DNA of 51,323 nt from Acidobacteria bacterium Ga0077553 (GCA_001464575.1 LNFE01000164.1:1-51323), one strand, 5' to 3'. Shown: positions 1 to 8,470, numbered from the stretch's first letter. Translations and numbers: made by a program. The notes: generated from the letters alone by a model not told the origin.

Positions 1-5
1 CTCGC

Positions 6-82
<77 letters not shown>

Positions 83-91
83 TTTAATTCT

Positions 92-388
92 ATGCACCCT
101 GTGTCTGGTCCGAAGATTGCGCTTGTAAATGGACCAGACTACCGCGAAGGTTACGCGAATAGCGTGCAAGTCCGTCCCAACCTGTGGGACTTCCTTCTGA
201 TGTTCGGGATTGCGACGCAGACCGCGCCCGACGCGGTGAATATTCAGAATTTTCAGGGCGTGTACCTGAGCCCGCAACAGGCGAAGGCTTTGGCGAATCT
301 GCTGCAGGACAATATCCGGCAGTACGAGGCCACCTTCGGAGAGATTCACCTGGAGCAGAAGCAGGGCACTAACGGTCCGCTGCAATAA
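92..388 (+). CDS. DUF3467 family protein
   Basis: A 98-residue soluble protein starting 9 nt after the tRNA. The pattern YANSVQVRPNLWDFLLMFG followed by a segment with YLSPQQAKALANLL and a conserved-looking ending around FGEIHL is typical of DUF3467, a small family of unknown function. Full length for the family. There is no signal peptide or membrane segment, so it is probably cytoplasmic. Its last 20 nt overlap tail-to-tail with the 3' end of the opposing hydantoinase gene. Function cannot be assigned; only the family call is secure. Confidence 0.85.
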   Translation: MHPVSGPKIALVNGPDYREGYANSVQVRPNLWDFLLMFGIATQTAPDAVNIQNFQGVYLSPQQAKALANLLQDNIRQYEATFGEIHLEQKQGTNGPLQ

Positions 389-2234
389 GCAGGCCGCCGG
401 CTTCGTCGCAATGGAATTTCCAATGCGGCGGGATGAACGTAGTGGAGCCGTAGTCGAGGACTAGGGCGGGGCCGGGCGTGGATGCGGCGGGTACTTGGGA
501 GCGCTCGAAGGCGGGGATGCGGCGGAATTTTCCATCCACCCAAACGCGGCGAGAAGCCGGAGGCTGCGCGGAGCGGCCGGGGTGGCGTAGTTGCGGCGGG
601 TTTACCGGGTGGGTGACGCGGAGACGGAGCGTAACGATTTCGATGGGCCGGCCGGGGATGGCGTAGCCGTACATTTTTTCGTGGGCGGCGGCGAAATCGG
701 CAGCGAGGGTTTTTGACCAGGGGATGGTGAGTTCGTAGCTTTGGCCGGCGTAGCGGACATCGGCGAAGCGTTCGCGCCGGCCGCCGCGGGGGGCGCGGGA
801 GGCGAGAGCGGTGAAGGCGGCGGCGTGGTTCGTTTGGCCGAGGACGCCTACGGCGAAGTCGCGGACGTGGTCGGCGAGCAGCATGCCGAGGGCCGAGAGG
901 GCGCCGGCGAACTGGGGCACGAGCACCTGCTGGATTCCCAGCGAGGCGGCGATTTCGCAGGCGTGGAGGCCGCCGCCGCCGCCGAAGGCGAGCAGCGTGA
1001 AGCCGCGGGGGTCGTAGCCGCGTTCGACGCTGACGGCGCGGATGGCCCGTTCCATGCTGGCGTTGGCGACCCGCAGGATGCCGGCGGCGCCGGCTTCAAG
1101 ACCGAGGCCGAGCGAGGCGACCGCGGCGGCAGCGCGTTCGGGAAAGATGGGCCGGGAGCCACCGGCGAGCTGATCGGCAGCGATGCGCCCGAGAACGACC
1201 TGGGCGTCGGTGACGGTGGGGCGGTCGCCGCGGCCATAGCAGGCGGGACCGGGATCGGCGCCCGCGCTTTCGGGGCCGACGCGGAGCAGGCCGCCTTCAT
1301 CGATGCGGGCGAGGGAGCCGCCGCCAGCGCCGACGGTGTGGATATCGAGCATGGGGACGCGGAGGGGAAGGCCGTCGACCATGGCCTCGACGGTCATGCG
1401 GGGTGTGCCTTCAGAGAGCGAAACGTCAGTGGACGTACCGCCCATATCGAAGGCGAGAATGTGAGTGAGGCCGGAGGCTTGGGCGGCGCCTACCGCGCCG
1501 ATGATGCCGCCGGCGGGGCCGGAGAGGATGGTGCGGACGGGTTGGCGGCGGGCCTCTTCGGCAGAGAGGAGGCCGCCGCTCGACTGCATGATATGCACGG
1601 GGCGGCCGAGGGCGCCGAGGTAGGAGTCCATGAGGGGGCCGACGTAGGCGTTGACGACGGTGGTGGCGGCGCGCTCGTATTCGCGGAACTCGGGGGCGAT
1701 TTGATGGGAGATGGAGAGGAAGAATTCGTCGCCGAGGGCAGCGGCGATGAGTTGCTCATTGGCGGGAGTTTGCCAGCCGTGGAGGAGGCAGACGGCGACA
1801 CTGCGGACGCCAGATTTTTGCAAGCGGCGGCGAAGGCGGGCGAGTTCGGCAGGGGAGGGGGTGAGGGCGATGGCGCCGTCGGCGTGCGTTCGCTCCTTGA
1901 CGCCATGGCAATCGGCGTCGGCGACGAGAAAGCGGCGAGGGGCAGGGGAGAGGTTGTAGAGTTCGGGGCGGTTTTGACGGCCAATGAGGAGGAGGTCTTC
2001 AAAGCCAGCGGTGGTGACGAAGGCGGTGTGGGCGCCTTTGCGTTCGAGCAGGGCGTTGGTGGCGACGGTGGAGCCGTGGATGATTTCGAGCTTGCGGGCG
2101 GTGGGGAGGCCGGCGAGGATGACGGCGGCGGGGTTGCGCGGGTCTGAGGGAAGCTTGAAGCTTTCAAGGCGGCCGTCGTCGTGTTGGATGACGAAGTCGG
2201 TGAAGGTGCCGCCGGCGTCGATGCCGATTCTCAT
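369..2234 (-). CDS. Hydantoinase/oxoprolinase A-type subunit (HyuA family)
   Basis: A 621-residue member of the hydantoinase A/5-oxoprolinase family: ATP-dependent hydrolysis of hydantoin- or oxoproline-type cyclic amides, with an actin-like ATPase fold. The N-terminus MRIGIDAGGTFTDFVI is the family's phosphate-binding motif. HGSTVATNALLERKG and the later FDMGGTSTDVSLSEG and GGGSLARID motifs are intact. Length is a little under the usual 650-700. The start overlaps the stop of the upstream MscS gene by 4 nt (ATGA), so the two are probably one transcript. No HyuB partner lies next to it in the window, which is unusual for two-subunit hydantoinases. The actual substrate is unknown. Confidence 0.9.
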   Translation of the reverse strand: MRIGIDAGGTFTDFVIQHDDGRLESFKLPSDPRNPAAVILAGLPTARKLEIIHGSTVATNALLERKGAHTAFVTTAGFEDLLLIGRQNRPELYNLSPAPRRFLVADADCHGVKERTHADGAIALTPSPAELARLRRRLQKSGVRSVAVCLLHGWQTPANEQLIAAALGDEFFLSISHQIAPEFREYERAATTVVNAYVGPLMDSYLGALGRPVHIMQSSGGLLSAEEARRQPVRTILSGPAGGIIGAVGAAQASGLTHILAFDMGGTSTDVSLSEGTPRMTVEAMVDGLPLRVPMLDIHTVGAGGGSLARIDEGGLLRVGPESAGADPGPACYGRGDRPTVTDAQVVLGRIAADQLAGGSRPIFPERAAAAVASLGLGLEAGAAGILRVANASMERAIRAVSVERGYDPRGFTLLAFGGGGGLHACEIAASLGIQQVLVPQFAGALSALGMLLADHVRDFAVGVLGQTNHAAAFTALASRAPRGGRRERFADVRYAGQSYELTIPWSKTLAADFAAAHEKMYGYAIPGRPIEIVTLRLRVTHPVNPPQLRHPGRSAQPPASRRVWVDGKFRRIPAFERSQVPAASTPGPALVLDYGSTTFIPPHWKFHCDEAGGLLIAADR

Positions 2235-3208
2235 CGGCGCCCCGGGATTTCGGGATAGGGGACCTGCTCTTCATTGAAGCGCTGCAGGATGGTTTTGAGG
2301 ATGGCGGAACGAATCAGGCCCGAGCCGAGTTGCTTCTCGACTTGGAACACCAGCCGGAACTGGAGATGGGTGGCCATCATGCCGGGGTCGGCGATGAGGA
2401 GCGGATCGGCGTCGGGGAGGACGCCGGGGTTGGCCTTGGCGGCTTCAATGCAAATGCGTTCGACGAGGGAGATATCGGCGCCGTGACCGATGAGGATGGG
2501 GATGCCGGTGCCGATGCGAGAGGCGGGCAGATCGTAGTTGAGCAGGTTGCCGTTGGTGATGGTCTTGTTCGGAATGATGATGGTGGCGTTGTTCGAAGTG
2601 AGGACGCGCGTGGTGCGCCAGCCGATGTCGACCACGGTGCCTTCCTCTTCAGCCGAGAGGCGGATGAACTGGCCGACCGCGATGGGGGCTTCAACAAGGA
2701 GATGGACCCCGGCGAAGAGGTTGCCGAGGGTGTCCTGCAGGGCGAGGGCGACGGCGAGGCCGCCCACGCCGAGGGCGGTGAGGATAGGGGTGATGGAGAT
2801 GCCCCAGAACCGGAGGAGAATCAGCAGGCCGATGCCAAAGACGAACAAGCGCGTAAGGGTTCGGGACAGGCCGGCCATCGCAAACGGGAGCTTCGAGATG
2901 CCGCGTTGCACCATGGCGTTGAGCATGAGCGCCATGCTGAAGATCACGAAGCCGACGATGGAGTTCTGGGTGAGGGTGCGCCAGCGGTTTTCAAGATCGA
3001 ACACGTCCAGGCCGAGTTCGAGAGAGCCGGCGAGGACCCATAGAAACGAGGGTGTCTTGAGATACTCCCAGGCGACCTGCGGAAAGGAGTCCGGACCCGT
3101 GGCGGCGCGGCGGAGACCGCGAAGAATCCACCAACGAACGATGAGCAGTACCAGGATGGAACTACCAAAAACCGCGAGTGCTTCGAGCCCTTTGAAGTTC
3201 CAGTTCAC
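2231..3208 (-). CDS. Small-conductance mechanosensitive channel (MscS family)
   Basis: About 325 residues if translation starts at the GTG at 3208, which has a GAGAG ribosome-binding-like site at 3213-3217. In-frame ATGs at 3250/3247 have no such site, and a longer start would run into the divergent ABC gene. Hydrophobic helices occupy the first half. The pore helix GVGGLAVALALQDTLGNLFA is the MscS TM3 signature with alternating Gly/Ala. It is followed by the beta domain (VVDIGWRTTRVLTSNNA, IIPNKTI) and an alpha/beta C-terminal domain. MscS proteins release solutes on hypo-osmotic shock. The gene is translationally coupled (ATGA) to the downstream hydantoinase. Start choice is moderately sure; family call is firm. 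Confidence 0.9.
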   Translation of the reverse strand: MNWNFKGLEALAVFGSSILVLLIVRWWILRGLRRAATGPDSFPQVAWEYLKTPSFLWVLAGSLELGLDVFDLENRWRTLTQNSIVGFVIFSMALMLNAMVQRGISKLPFAMAGLSRTLTRLFVFGIGLLILLRFWGISITPILTALGVGGLAVALALQDTLGNLFAGVHLLVEAPIAVGQFIRLSAEEEGTVVDIGWRTTRVLTSNNATIIIPNKTITNGNLLNYDLPASRIGTGIPILIGHGADISLVERICIEAAKANPGVLPDADPLLIADPGMMATHLQFRLVFQVEKQLGSGLIRSAILKTILQRFNEEQVPYPEIPGRR

Positions 3209-3266
3209 GCGTCTCTCATTATGAGCCGGGGCAAGGCCGCGTGTCATCATGAATGAGTAGCAGCAA

Positions 3267-3941
3267 ATGATAGAACTGACAGGCGTTACGAAGCGGTTCG
3301 ACGGCAAGAAGCAGGTCACCGCGCTGAACACAGTCAATTTGCAGATTGGCAAGGGTGAGATGGTTTCTCTGGTGGGGCCGTCGGGTTCGGGGAAATCGAC
3401 TTTGCTGAACCTGATTGGGGGCTTGGATAAGCCGTCGACCGGAGAGATTGCGCTGGACGGGGCGGTGCTGAGCGGGCTCAGCGACGACGCGTTGACCAAG
3501 TTGCGCCGGGACAAGATTGGCTTCATTTTTCAGTTTTTTAATCTCTTGCCGACGTTGAATTGTCTCGAAAACGTCTCGCTACCGCTGCACTTGCGGGGCT
3601 GGAAGAAGGCTGACATCGATGAGCGGGCGAATGAGTTGCTGGCGCTGGTGGGATTGGGCAAGCGGCTGGACCATCTGCCGGAGGAGCTATCGGGCGGCGA
3701 GCGGCAGCGGGTGGCGATTGCCCGGGCGTTGAGCGTGTATCCGCCGATTCTGCTTGCGGATGAGCCGACGGGGAATCTGGATTCCGCGACGGGGGTGGAA
3801 ATTCTGGGGCTGATCCGGGACCTCCATCAGAGGCTGCAGACCACCGTGTTGATCGTGACGCACGACAAGACGGTGGCCGAGAGCTGCCCGCGGCAGATTG
3901 CCTTGAAAGACGGCGTGGTGGTGCAGGACCGGCGGGTATGA
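3267..3941 (+). CDS. ABC transporter ATP-binding protein, LolD/MacB type
   Basis: A 224-residue ATPase of the LolD/FtsE/MacB class. Walker A GPSGSGKST is at residues 37-45, the Q-loop region reads FIFQFFNLLPTLNCLENV, the signature is LSGGERQRVAIARAL, and Walker B is ILLADEPTGNLD. It would energise the FtsX-type permease encoded next: its TGA stop overlaps the permease ATG by 4 nt. It is divergent from the MscS gene across about 58 nt. LolD-type ATPases drive extraction of lipoproteins or amphiphiles from the inner membrane rather than transport through a channel. The cargo here is not evident. Confidence 0.95.
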   Translation: MIELTGVTKRFDGKKQVTALNTVNLQIGKGEMVSLVGPSGSGKSTLLNLIGGLDKPSTGEIALDGAVLSGLSDDALTKLRRDKIGFIFQFFNLLPTLNCLENVSLPLHLRGWKKADIDERANELLALVGLGKRLDHLPEELSGGERQRVAIARALSVYPPILLADEPTGNLDSATGVEILGLIRDLHQRLQTTVLIVTHDKTVAESCPRQIALKDGVVVQDRRV

Positions 3942-5440
3942 TTCTGCTCAAGCTGATCAGTTGGCAGTACGTGCGGAAGCATCTGCTGCGGAGCCTGCTG
4001 ACGATTGCCGGGATCGTGCTGGGGGTGGCGGTATTCGTCGGCATGCATACGGCGAACCAGAGCGTGCTGACCGCGTTTACCCAGACCGTGGACCGCATTG
4101 CCGGGGCGACGCAGTTGCAGATTACGGCGGGCGAGGCCGGGTTCGAGGAAGAGGTTCTTGAACGCGTTCAAAACATCCCGGAGGTACGGGTGGCCGTGCC
4201 GGTGATCGAGGCCGTGGCGACGCCGGAAACGCGATCGAAGGGCAACCTGCTGATCCTGGCGGTGGACATGACGGGGGACCGGTCGCTGCGCGAGTATGCG
4301 CTCGAGGACGGCGACGACTCGTTTATCGAAGATCCGCTCGTATTTTTGGCCCAGCCGGATTCGATCATGATCACGCAGGAGTTTGCGGCGGAGAACGGCA
4401 TCAAGAGCAATGACGCCTTGACGCTGAACTCGATGGACGGGCCGAAGAAGTTCGTCGTTCGCGGGATTATGAAATCGAGCGGGTTGACCTCGGCGTTTGG
4501 CGGCAACCTGGCGATTATGGACGTCTACGCGGCGCAGAAGGTTTTCGGCCGCGGGCGGCGATTTGACCGGATCGACCTGGCGGCGCAGGAGGGGCTGCGG
4601 CCGGAGGATGTGGCGAAGAAGCTGGAGCAGGTGTTGGGGGCGGGCTACCAGGTGGAGTCGCCGTCGTCTCGGGGGAAGCAGTTTGAATCCTTGTCGAGCG
4701 TATATGGGATGCTCGCGAACATTACGAGCCTGTTCGCTTTGTTTATTGGGATGTTCATCATCTACAACTCGTTTGCGATCGCGGTGACGCAGCGGCGGAG
4801 CGAGATTGGCATTCTGCGGGCTTTGGGCGCGACCCGGGGGCAGATTCAGGTTCTGTTTCTGATGGAGAGCGCGGTGGGCGGGCTGATCGGGGCCGGGCTG
4901 GGAGCCGGGCTGGGGGTGTTGATTGCGCGGGGGATGGCGGGTTCGCTGGGGAACCTGCTCGGCGAGATTTACGGCGTGGCGCAGAAGGCCGAGGAGGTTT
5001 CGAGCGATCCGAAGCTGCTGGCCGGGGCGATGGTGTTGGGGTTGATTACGAGCTTGGTGGCGGCGTGGATTCCGGCGCGGAACGCGGCGCGCGTGGACGT
5101 TGACGGCGGGCGAGAACCGGATGCGGCGCTTGCTGGCCTTTGTTTGTTTGGCGCTGGTCGGGCTGTCGCTCGTGTATGGCGAGGGGCGGCTGATCTTCTA
5201 CGGCGGCTATTTCCTGAGCATTTTCGCGGGGGTGCTGATGGTGCCGACGCTGGGCTTGTGGTTAGCGAAGGGGCTGCGGCCGGTGTTGAAGGCCATTTGG
5301 CCGGTGGAAGGGGCGTTGGCGGCAGACTCGCTGATTCAGTCGCCGCGGCGGACCTCCGGAGCGGTAGCGGCGCTGGCGCTTTCGGTGTCGTTGATTGTGG
5401 CGTTGGGCGGGATGACGCAGGCGGCCTATGCGTCGATTGA
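3938..5440 (+). CDS. FtsX-type ABC permease, N-terminal half (frame disrupted)
   Basis: This is the first half of a two-module FtsX/MacB-type permease. An N-terminal membrane helix (LLTIAGIVLGVAVFVGMHTA), a periplasmic MacB-core domain and an FtsX block with three further helices are recognisable up to IPARNAARVD, near residue 387. After position about 5099 the reading frame no longer looks like protein: it becomes a Gly/Ala/Arg-rich tail running to 5440, while the homologous sequence continues in the +1 frame. The real coding segment therefore ends near 5099, and the nominal 500-residue product has a junk tail of about 113 residues. The gene is coupled by ATGA to the ATPase upstream. Treat it together with 5100-6455 as one disrupted gene. 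Confidence 0.8.
   Translation: MILLKLISWQYVRKHLLRSLLTIAGIVLGVAVFVGMHTANQSVLTAFTQTVDRIAGATQLQITAGEAGFEEEVLERVQNIPEVRVAVPVIEAVATPETRSKGNLLILAVDMTGDRSLREYALEDGDDSFIEDPLVFLAQPDSIMITQEFAAENGIKSNDALTLNSMDGPKKFVVRGIMKSSGLTSAFGGNLAIMDVYAAQKVFGRGRRFDRIDLAAQEGLRPEDVAKKLEQVLGAGYQVESPSSRGKQFESLSSVYGMLANITSLFALFIGMFIIYNSFAIAVTQRRSEIGILRALGATRGQIQVLFLMESAVGGLIGAGLGAGLGVLIARGMAGSLGNLLGEIYGVAQKAEEVSSDPKLLAGAMVLGLITSLVAAWIPARNAARVDVDGGREPDAALAGLCLFGAGRAVARVWRGAADLLRRLFPEHFRGGADGADAGLVVSEGAAAGVEGHLAGGRGVGGRLADSVAAADLRSGSGAGAFGVVDCGVGRDDAGGLCVD
5085..5110 (+). other. Apparent frameshift/deletion joint in the FtsX permease gene
   Basis: The FtsX domain normally ends with a motif like IPA-AAR-DPVEAL. Here the N-terminal frame reads IPARNAARVD and the +1 frame resumes with LTAGENRMRR from the TTG at 5100. 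The missing PVEA-like residues plus the shift fit a small deletion of about 11 nt between GTGGAC and GTTGACG. A sequencing or assembly error is an alternative. The junction has no obvious homopolymer or slippery heptamer that would suggest programmed shifting. Confidence 0.65.
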
Positions 5441-6455
5441 AGAGTGGCTGCGGATTGCGTTGAACCCGGACATGTACCTGAGCCCGTCGCAGAATCTGAC
5501 GGACCGGAGCTTCCGCTTCCCGGTGGCGTTCGCTGAAGAGGTGGCGAAATTGCCGGGCGTGCGGCGAACGCAGTTCGTGCGGACGGTGCGGCTGCCGGTG
5601 GATGGGGAGCCGGTGATGTTCGTTTCGCTCGAAGTGGCGAGCATCCGGAAAGAGGTTCGGCTGCCGGTGGTGAGCGGCGATGGGGACCAGATGTACTCGG
5701 AGGCGGCGGCGGGACGGGGAGTGATTGTCTCGGATAACTTCGCGCTGCAGCATCACCGGAAGGCCGGCGAGATGCTGACCCTGAATACTCCGGAAGGGCC
5801 GCTGAACTTGCCGATTCTGGGGACCGTGGTCGACTACTCGGATCAGAAGGGATCGATTCTGATTGACCGGGCCGTGTACCAGAAGTTTTGGAAAGACGAC
5901 TCGGTGAACGTGGTGCGTATTTACCTGGATGAAGGGGTGACGGTGGCGCAGATGCGAGACCGCGTGGCGGCGCAGGTCGGCGACCGGTACCGGTATTTCG
6001 TCTTCACGAATGAGGATCTGCGGAGCTACATTCTGAAGATCACGGACCAGTGGTTTGGGCTCACCTATATTCAGATTGCGGTGGCGGTGTTGGTTTCGAT
6101 TCTGGGGATTGTGAATACGTTGACCGTGTCGATTACCGACCGGCGGCGGGAGTTGGGGGTGTTGCAGGCGGTGGGCGGATTGCGGATGCAGATTCGCGGG
6201 ACAATCTGGCTGGAGGCGTTGACGATTGGGGCGATTGGGTTGGTGTTGGGTTGGGGGTTTGGCGCGGTGGCGCTGTACTATGCGCTCGAGACTTCGGCGC
6301 GGGACTTGTCGGGGATGCGCCTCGAATACACCTATCCGTTCAAGATGGCGTTGACGTTGATTCCCGTGATTCTGGGAAGTGCATTCTTATCGTCGCTGGG
6401 TCCGGCGGAGACCGCGGTGCGCGGCTCGTTAGTGGAGGCTTTGGAGTATGAGTAA
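5100..6455 (+). CDS. FtsX-type ABC permease, C-terminal half (frame disrupted)
   Basis: Continuation of the permease in the shifted frame: 451 codons from a TTG that is probably not a natural start. Two helices lie at the N-terminus (LLAFVCLALVGLSLVYG and a following LSIFAGVLMVPTLGLWLA). Next come a helix beginning SGAVAALALSVSLIVALGGM, a periplasmic domain and a closing three-helix FtsX domain (YIQIAVAVLVSILGIVNTL onwards) ending RGSLVEALEYE, the intact form of the motif lost at the frameshift. Joined to 3938-5099 it gives about 839 residues, the normal size for a two-FtsX-domain permease. Its stop overlaps the LolA-like gene by 8 nt, so the operon layout is intact. Confidence 0.8.
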   Translation: MTAGENRMRRLLAFVCLALVGLSLVYGEGRLIFYGGYFLSIFAGVLMVPTLGLWLAKGLRPVLKAIWPVEGALAADSLIQSPRRTSGAVAALALSVSLIVALGGMTQAAYASIEEWLRIALNPDMYLSPSQNLTDRSFRFPVAFAEEVAKLPGVRRTQFVRTVRLPVDGEPVMFVSLEVASIRKEVRLPVVSGDGDQMYSEAAAGRGVIVSDNFALQHHRKAGEMLTLNTPEGPLNLPILGTVVDYSDQKGSILIDRAVYQKFWKDDSVNVVRIYLDEGVTVAQMRDRVAAQVGDRYRYFVFTNEDLRSYILKITDQWFGLTYIQIAVAVLVSILGIVNTLTVSITDRRRELGVLQAVGGLRMQIRGTIWLEALTIGAIGLVLGWGFGAVALYYALETSARDLSGMRLEYTYPFKMALTLIPVILGSAFLSSLGPAETAVRGSLVEALEYE

Positions 6456-7164
6456 GTGGCTTTTGCTGTTCGTGGCGGGTTCGCTGTTGGCTCAAGACGC
6501 TCGGCAGATTGTGGAGGAGTCGCAGAAGCGGCACCGTTCGCGGAGCCAGCAGTATGAGGGCGTGCTGGAGGTTTACGACGCCAAGGGCGGAAAGAATGAG
6601 AAGCGTTGGCAGTTTGCGCGGATCGGCTCTTATGGCCAATCGAAGTCCGTGCTGCGGTTTTTGGCGCCGCCGCTTGTGAAGGGCGTGGCTTTGCTGATCT
6701 GGATGTGGACGCCGGAGCTGAACCGGGACCGGCGGATTGCTCTGCAGGACCGGTCGACGCGCTTCTTCGGGACCGACTTTTCGTTTGAGGATCTGGAAGA
6801 GCGGGACGTGGAGCAGAGCGACTACAAGCTGCTGGGGGAGCAGACGCTAAACGGGCAAGCCTGCTACCAGATTGAATCGGTGCCGAAGCAGTCGCGGACG
6901 TCGCAGTATTCGAAGACCGTCGTCTGGGTGCGGAAGGATATTCTGCTGCCGGTGCAGTTTGAAATGTACGTGAAGACGGAGTTGGTGAAGCGGATGGTGC
7001 ATCGGCGCGTGGAGCAGGTGCAGAACGTGTGGTCGACGCTGGAACTGGAGATGAGCGATCTGCGGAAGAAGACCCGGACCGTGATGAAGACCGAGAAGCT
7101 GAAGTACGACGTGACGCTGCCCGAAGAGCAGTTCACGCTGCAGGCGTTGCGCCGCGGCGAATGA
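6448..7164 (+). CDS. LolA-like outer-membrane lipoprotein-sorting family protein
   Basis: 238 residues with a short signal peptide (MSKWLLLFVAGSLLAQ). The body has the pattern of the LolA-like family found beside FtsX permeases: YEGVLEVYDAKGGK, a segment with SVLRFLAPPLVKG, WMWTPELNRDRRI and GTDFSFEDLEERDVEQ. The family fold is a periplasmic half-barrel that carries a lipid-type ligand. Start and stop overlap the permease upstream (8 nt) and the barrel gene downstream (ATGA, 7161-7164), so the three are translated together. The likely role is periplasmic carrier between permease and outer-membrane partner; cargo unknown. Confidence 0.85.
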   Translation: MSKWLLLFVAGSLLAQDARQIVEESQKRHRSRSQQYEGVLEVYDAKGGKNEKRWQFARIGSYGQSKSVLRFLAPPLVKGVALLIWMWTPELNRDRRIALQDRSTRFFGTDFSFEDLEERDVEQSDYKLLGEQTLNGQACYQIESVPKQSRTSQYSKTVVWVRKDILLPVQFEMYVKTELVKRMVHRRVEQVQNVWSTLELEMSDLRKKTRTVMKTEKLKYDVTLPEEQFTLQALRRGE

Positions 7165-8417
7165 CGCGTTGGGTTCTAGCCGGGCTCTGCTGCGTCCCGC
7201 TGTGGGCGCAGAGCTTTTCGCAGCGCGGGTTCGTCGAAGCCCGGGGGACGTTCTTCCCGCAGACGGCGCCGAGCGATAGCGGCCGGGCGATTGGCGACAT
7301 TCTGCTGCGCTACGAGATGGGCTGGAAGCTGACGCCGTGGTTGCGGTTCAACGGCTCTGTTGACGGGCGAACCGACACGCACCGGCAGACGGAGCGGCAG
7401 TGGCGGATTGATTGGCAGGACCGCGGAATGCTCCGGCCGGCGGTATCGCTGCGGCGGTTCAGCTTGACGGCGAACCGGGGCAAGTGGACGGCGGAGGCGG
7501 GCAAGCAGTTTATCCGTTGGGGCAAGGCGGATATTCTGAACCCGCTCGATCGATTCGCGCCGCGCGACTTTTTGAACGTCGTCGATACGGAGTATCTGGC
7601 GGTGATGGCGGGGCGGGTGACGTGGGAGAGTGGGGCCGATACGGTGGACCTGGTATGGCAACCGCGGTTTACGCCGAGCCGGAGTCCGCTGCTGTTGCAG
7701 CGCTGGGGCGGCGCCGGGGGGGTATTGGGTCAGGGGCCGGAAGCGCCGGTGGATTTTCCGGTGCAGTTGGTTTTGCGGCAGGGGAGGGCGACGCTGCCGG
7801 CAGGGCAGCAGTGGGGCGTGCGGTGGAACCACGTGGGCCGGGGGTATGAGGCGTCGGGGGTGTTTTATCAGGGGCACAACCATCTGCCGTTGATTGACGG
7901 GCGGATCTCGACCTTTCCGGACTTGCGGCTGGAGTTATTCAACTACTTTGCCCAGTTGCGGATGGTGGGCGGGGCGGTGGCGGCGCCGAACCGCTGGTTC
8001 ACGCTGAAGGCCGAGGGGGGCTTTTTTGCGAGCTCGACGCCGGCGGCGGATAACTACTTTCAATACGTGGTGCAGGCTGAGCGGCAGAGCGGGGAGTGGA
8101 CGTTTGTGGGCGGGTATGCGGGCGAGTACGTGACGGCGCGGCGGAACCTGTTTGACTTCGCGCCGGACCGGGGATTGACGCGGAGTTTTCTGGGCCGGGC
8201 GAGTCTGCAATTGAATCCGCGTGACACGGTCGCAGTGGACGCGGCACTCAGGCAGAATGGAGAGGGAGTTTGGATCCGTGGTGAATTCACCCACTCCTTC
8301 AACGATCACTGGTCAGTACGCACCGGCGGGACGTTCATCCGTGGGCAGAGTACGGACTTTCTCGGACAGTTCCGGCGGAACTCGCATCTTTCGGTGGCCT
8401 TCCGCTACAGTTTCTGA
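7161..8417 (+). CDS. Predicted outer-membrane beta-barrel protein (DUF1302-like)
   Basis: 418 residues from the ATG at 7161 that overlaps the previous stop; an upstream in-frame extension lies inside the LolA-like gene and is rejected. The signal peptide MTRWVLAGLCCVPLWAQ is followed by alternating short amphipathic strands, conserved-looking RFSLTANRGKWTAEAGKQF and FIRWGKADILNPLDRFAPRD, and a terminal aromatic (SVAFRYSF) as expected for a BAM-inserted barrel. The pattern GKADILNPLDRFAPRD resembles DUF1302-type barrels that accompany LolA-like and exporter genes. It is the last gene of the 3267-8417 operon and probably its outer-membrane exit or acceptor. Confidence 0.75.
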   Translation: MTRWVLAGLCCVPLWAQSFSQRGFVEARGTFFPQTAPSDSGRAIGDILLRYEMGWKLTPWLRFNGSVDGRTDTHRQTERQWRIDWQDRGMLRPAVSLRRFSLTANRGKWTAEAGKQFIRWGKADILNPLDRFAPRDFLNVVDTEYLAVMAGRVTWESGADTVDLVWQPRFTPSRSPLLLQRWGGAGGVLGQGPEAPVDFPVQLVLRQGRATLPAGQQWGVRWNHVGRGYEASGVFYQGHNHLPLIDGRISTFPDLRLELFNYFAQLRMVGGAVAAPNRWFTLKAEGGFFASSTPAADNYFQYVVQAERQSGEWTFVGGYAGEYVTARRNLFDFAPDRGLTRSFLGRASLQLNPRDTVAVDAALRQNGEGVWIRGEFTHSFNDHWSVRTGGTFIRGQSTDFLGQFRRNSHLSVAFRYSF

Positions 8418-8456
8418 TACCTTTCGACCGCCAATTGCGCGTTAGCTTTTGACAGC

Positions 8457-8461
8457 AGGAG
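8457..8461 (+). promoter_or_regulatory. Ribosome-binding site of first CsgG-like gene
   Basis: AGGAG nine nt before the ATG at 8471. It is one of the few clear Shine-Dalgarno sequences in the window and fixes this start. Confidence 0.7.
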
Positions 8462-8470
8462 TCCCTTTCT

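Noticed and set aside
741-2147. A long open frame on the plus strand opposite the hydantoinase gene
   Set aside because: Its translation is a monotonous Gly/Ala/Glu composition and mirrors the real HyuA coding strand; a shadow of GC-rich codon use. Similar long antisense frames opposite other genes were dismissed for the same reason.
3215-3225. CTCAT-T-ATGAG palindrome between MscS and the ABC ATPase
   Set aside because: Five-base arms arise often by chance in this composition and it overlaps the MscS ribosome-binding site; no second copy was found.
3209-3526. A longer N-terminal version of the MscS gene
   Set aside because: It would run across the start of the divergent ABC ATPase and adds sequence without membrane or family character; the GTG at 3208 has a better ribosome-binding site.
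8449-8454. A TTGACA sequence just before the first CsgG-like gene
   Set aside because: It lies 3 nt from the AGGAG ribosome-binding site, leaving no room for a -10 box or transcription start, so it is not a usable promoter -35.
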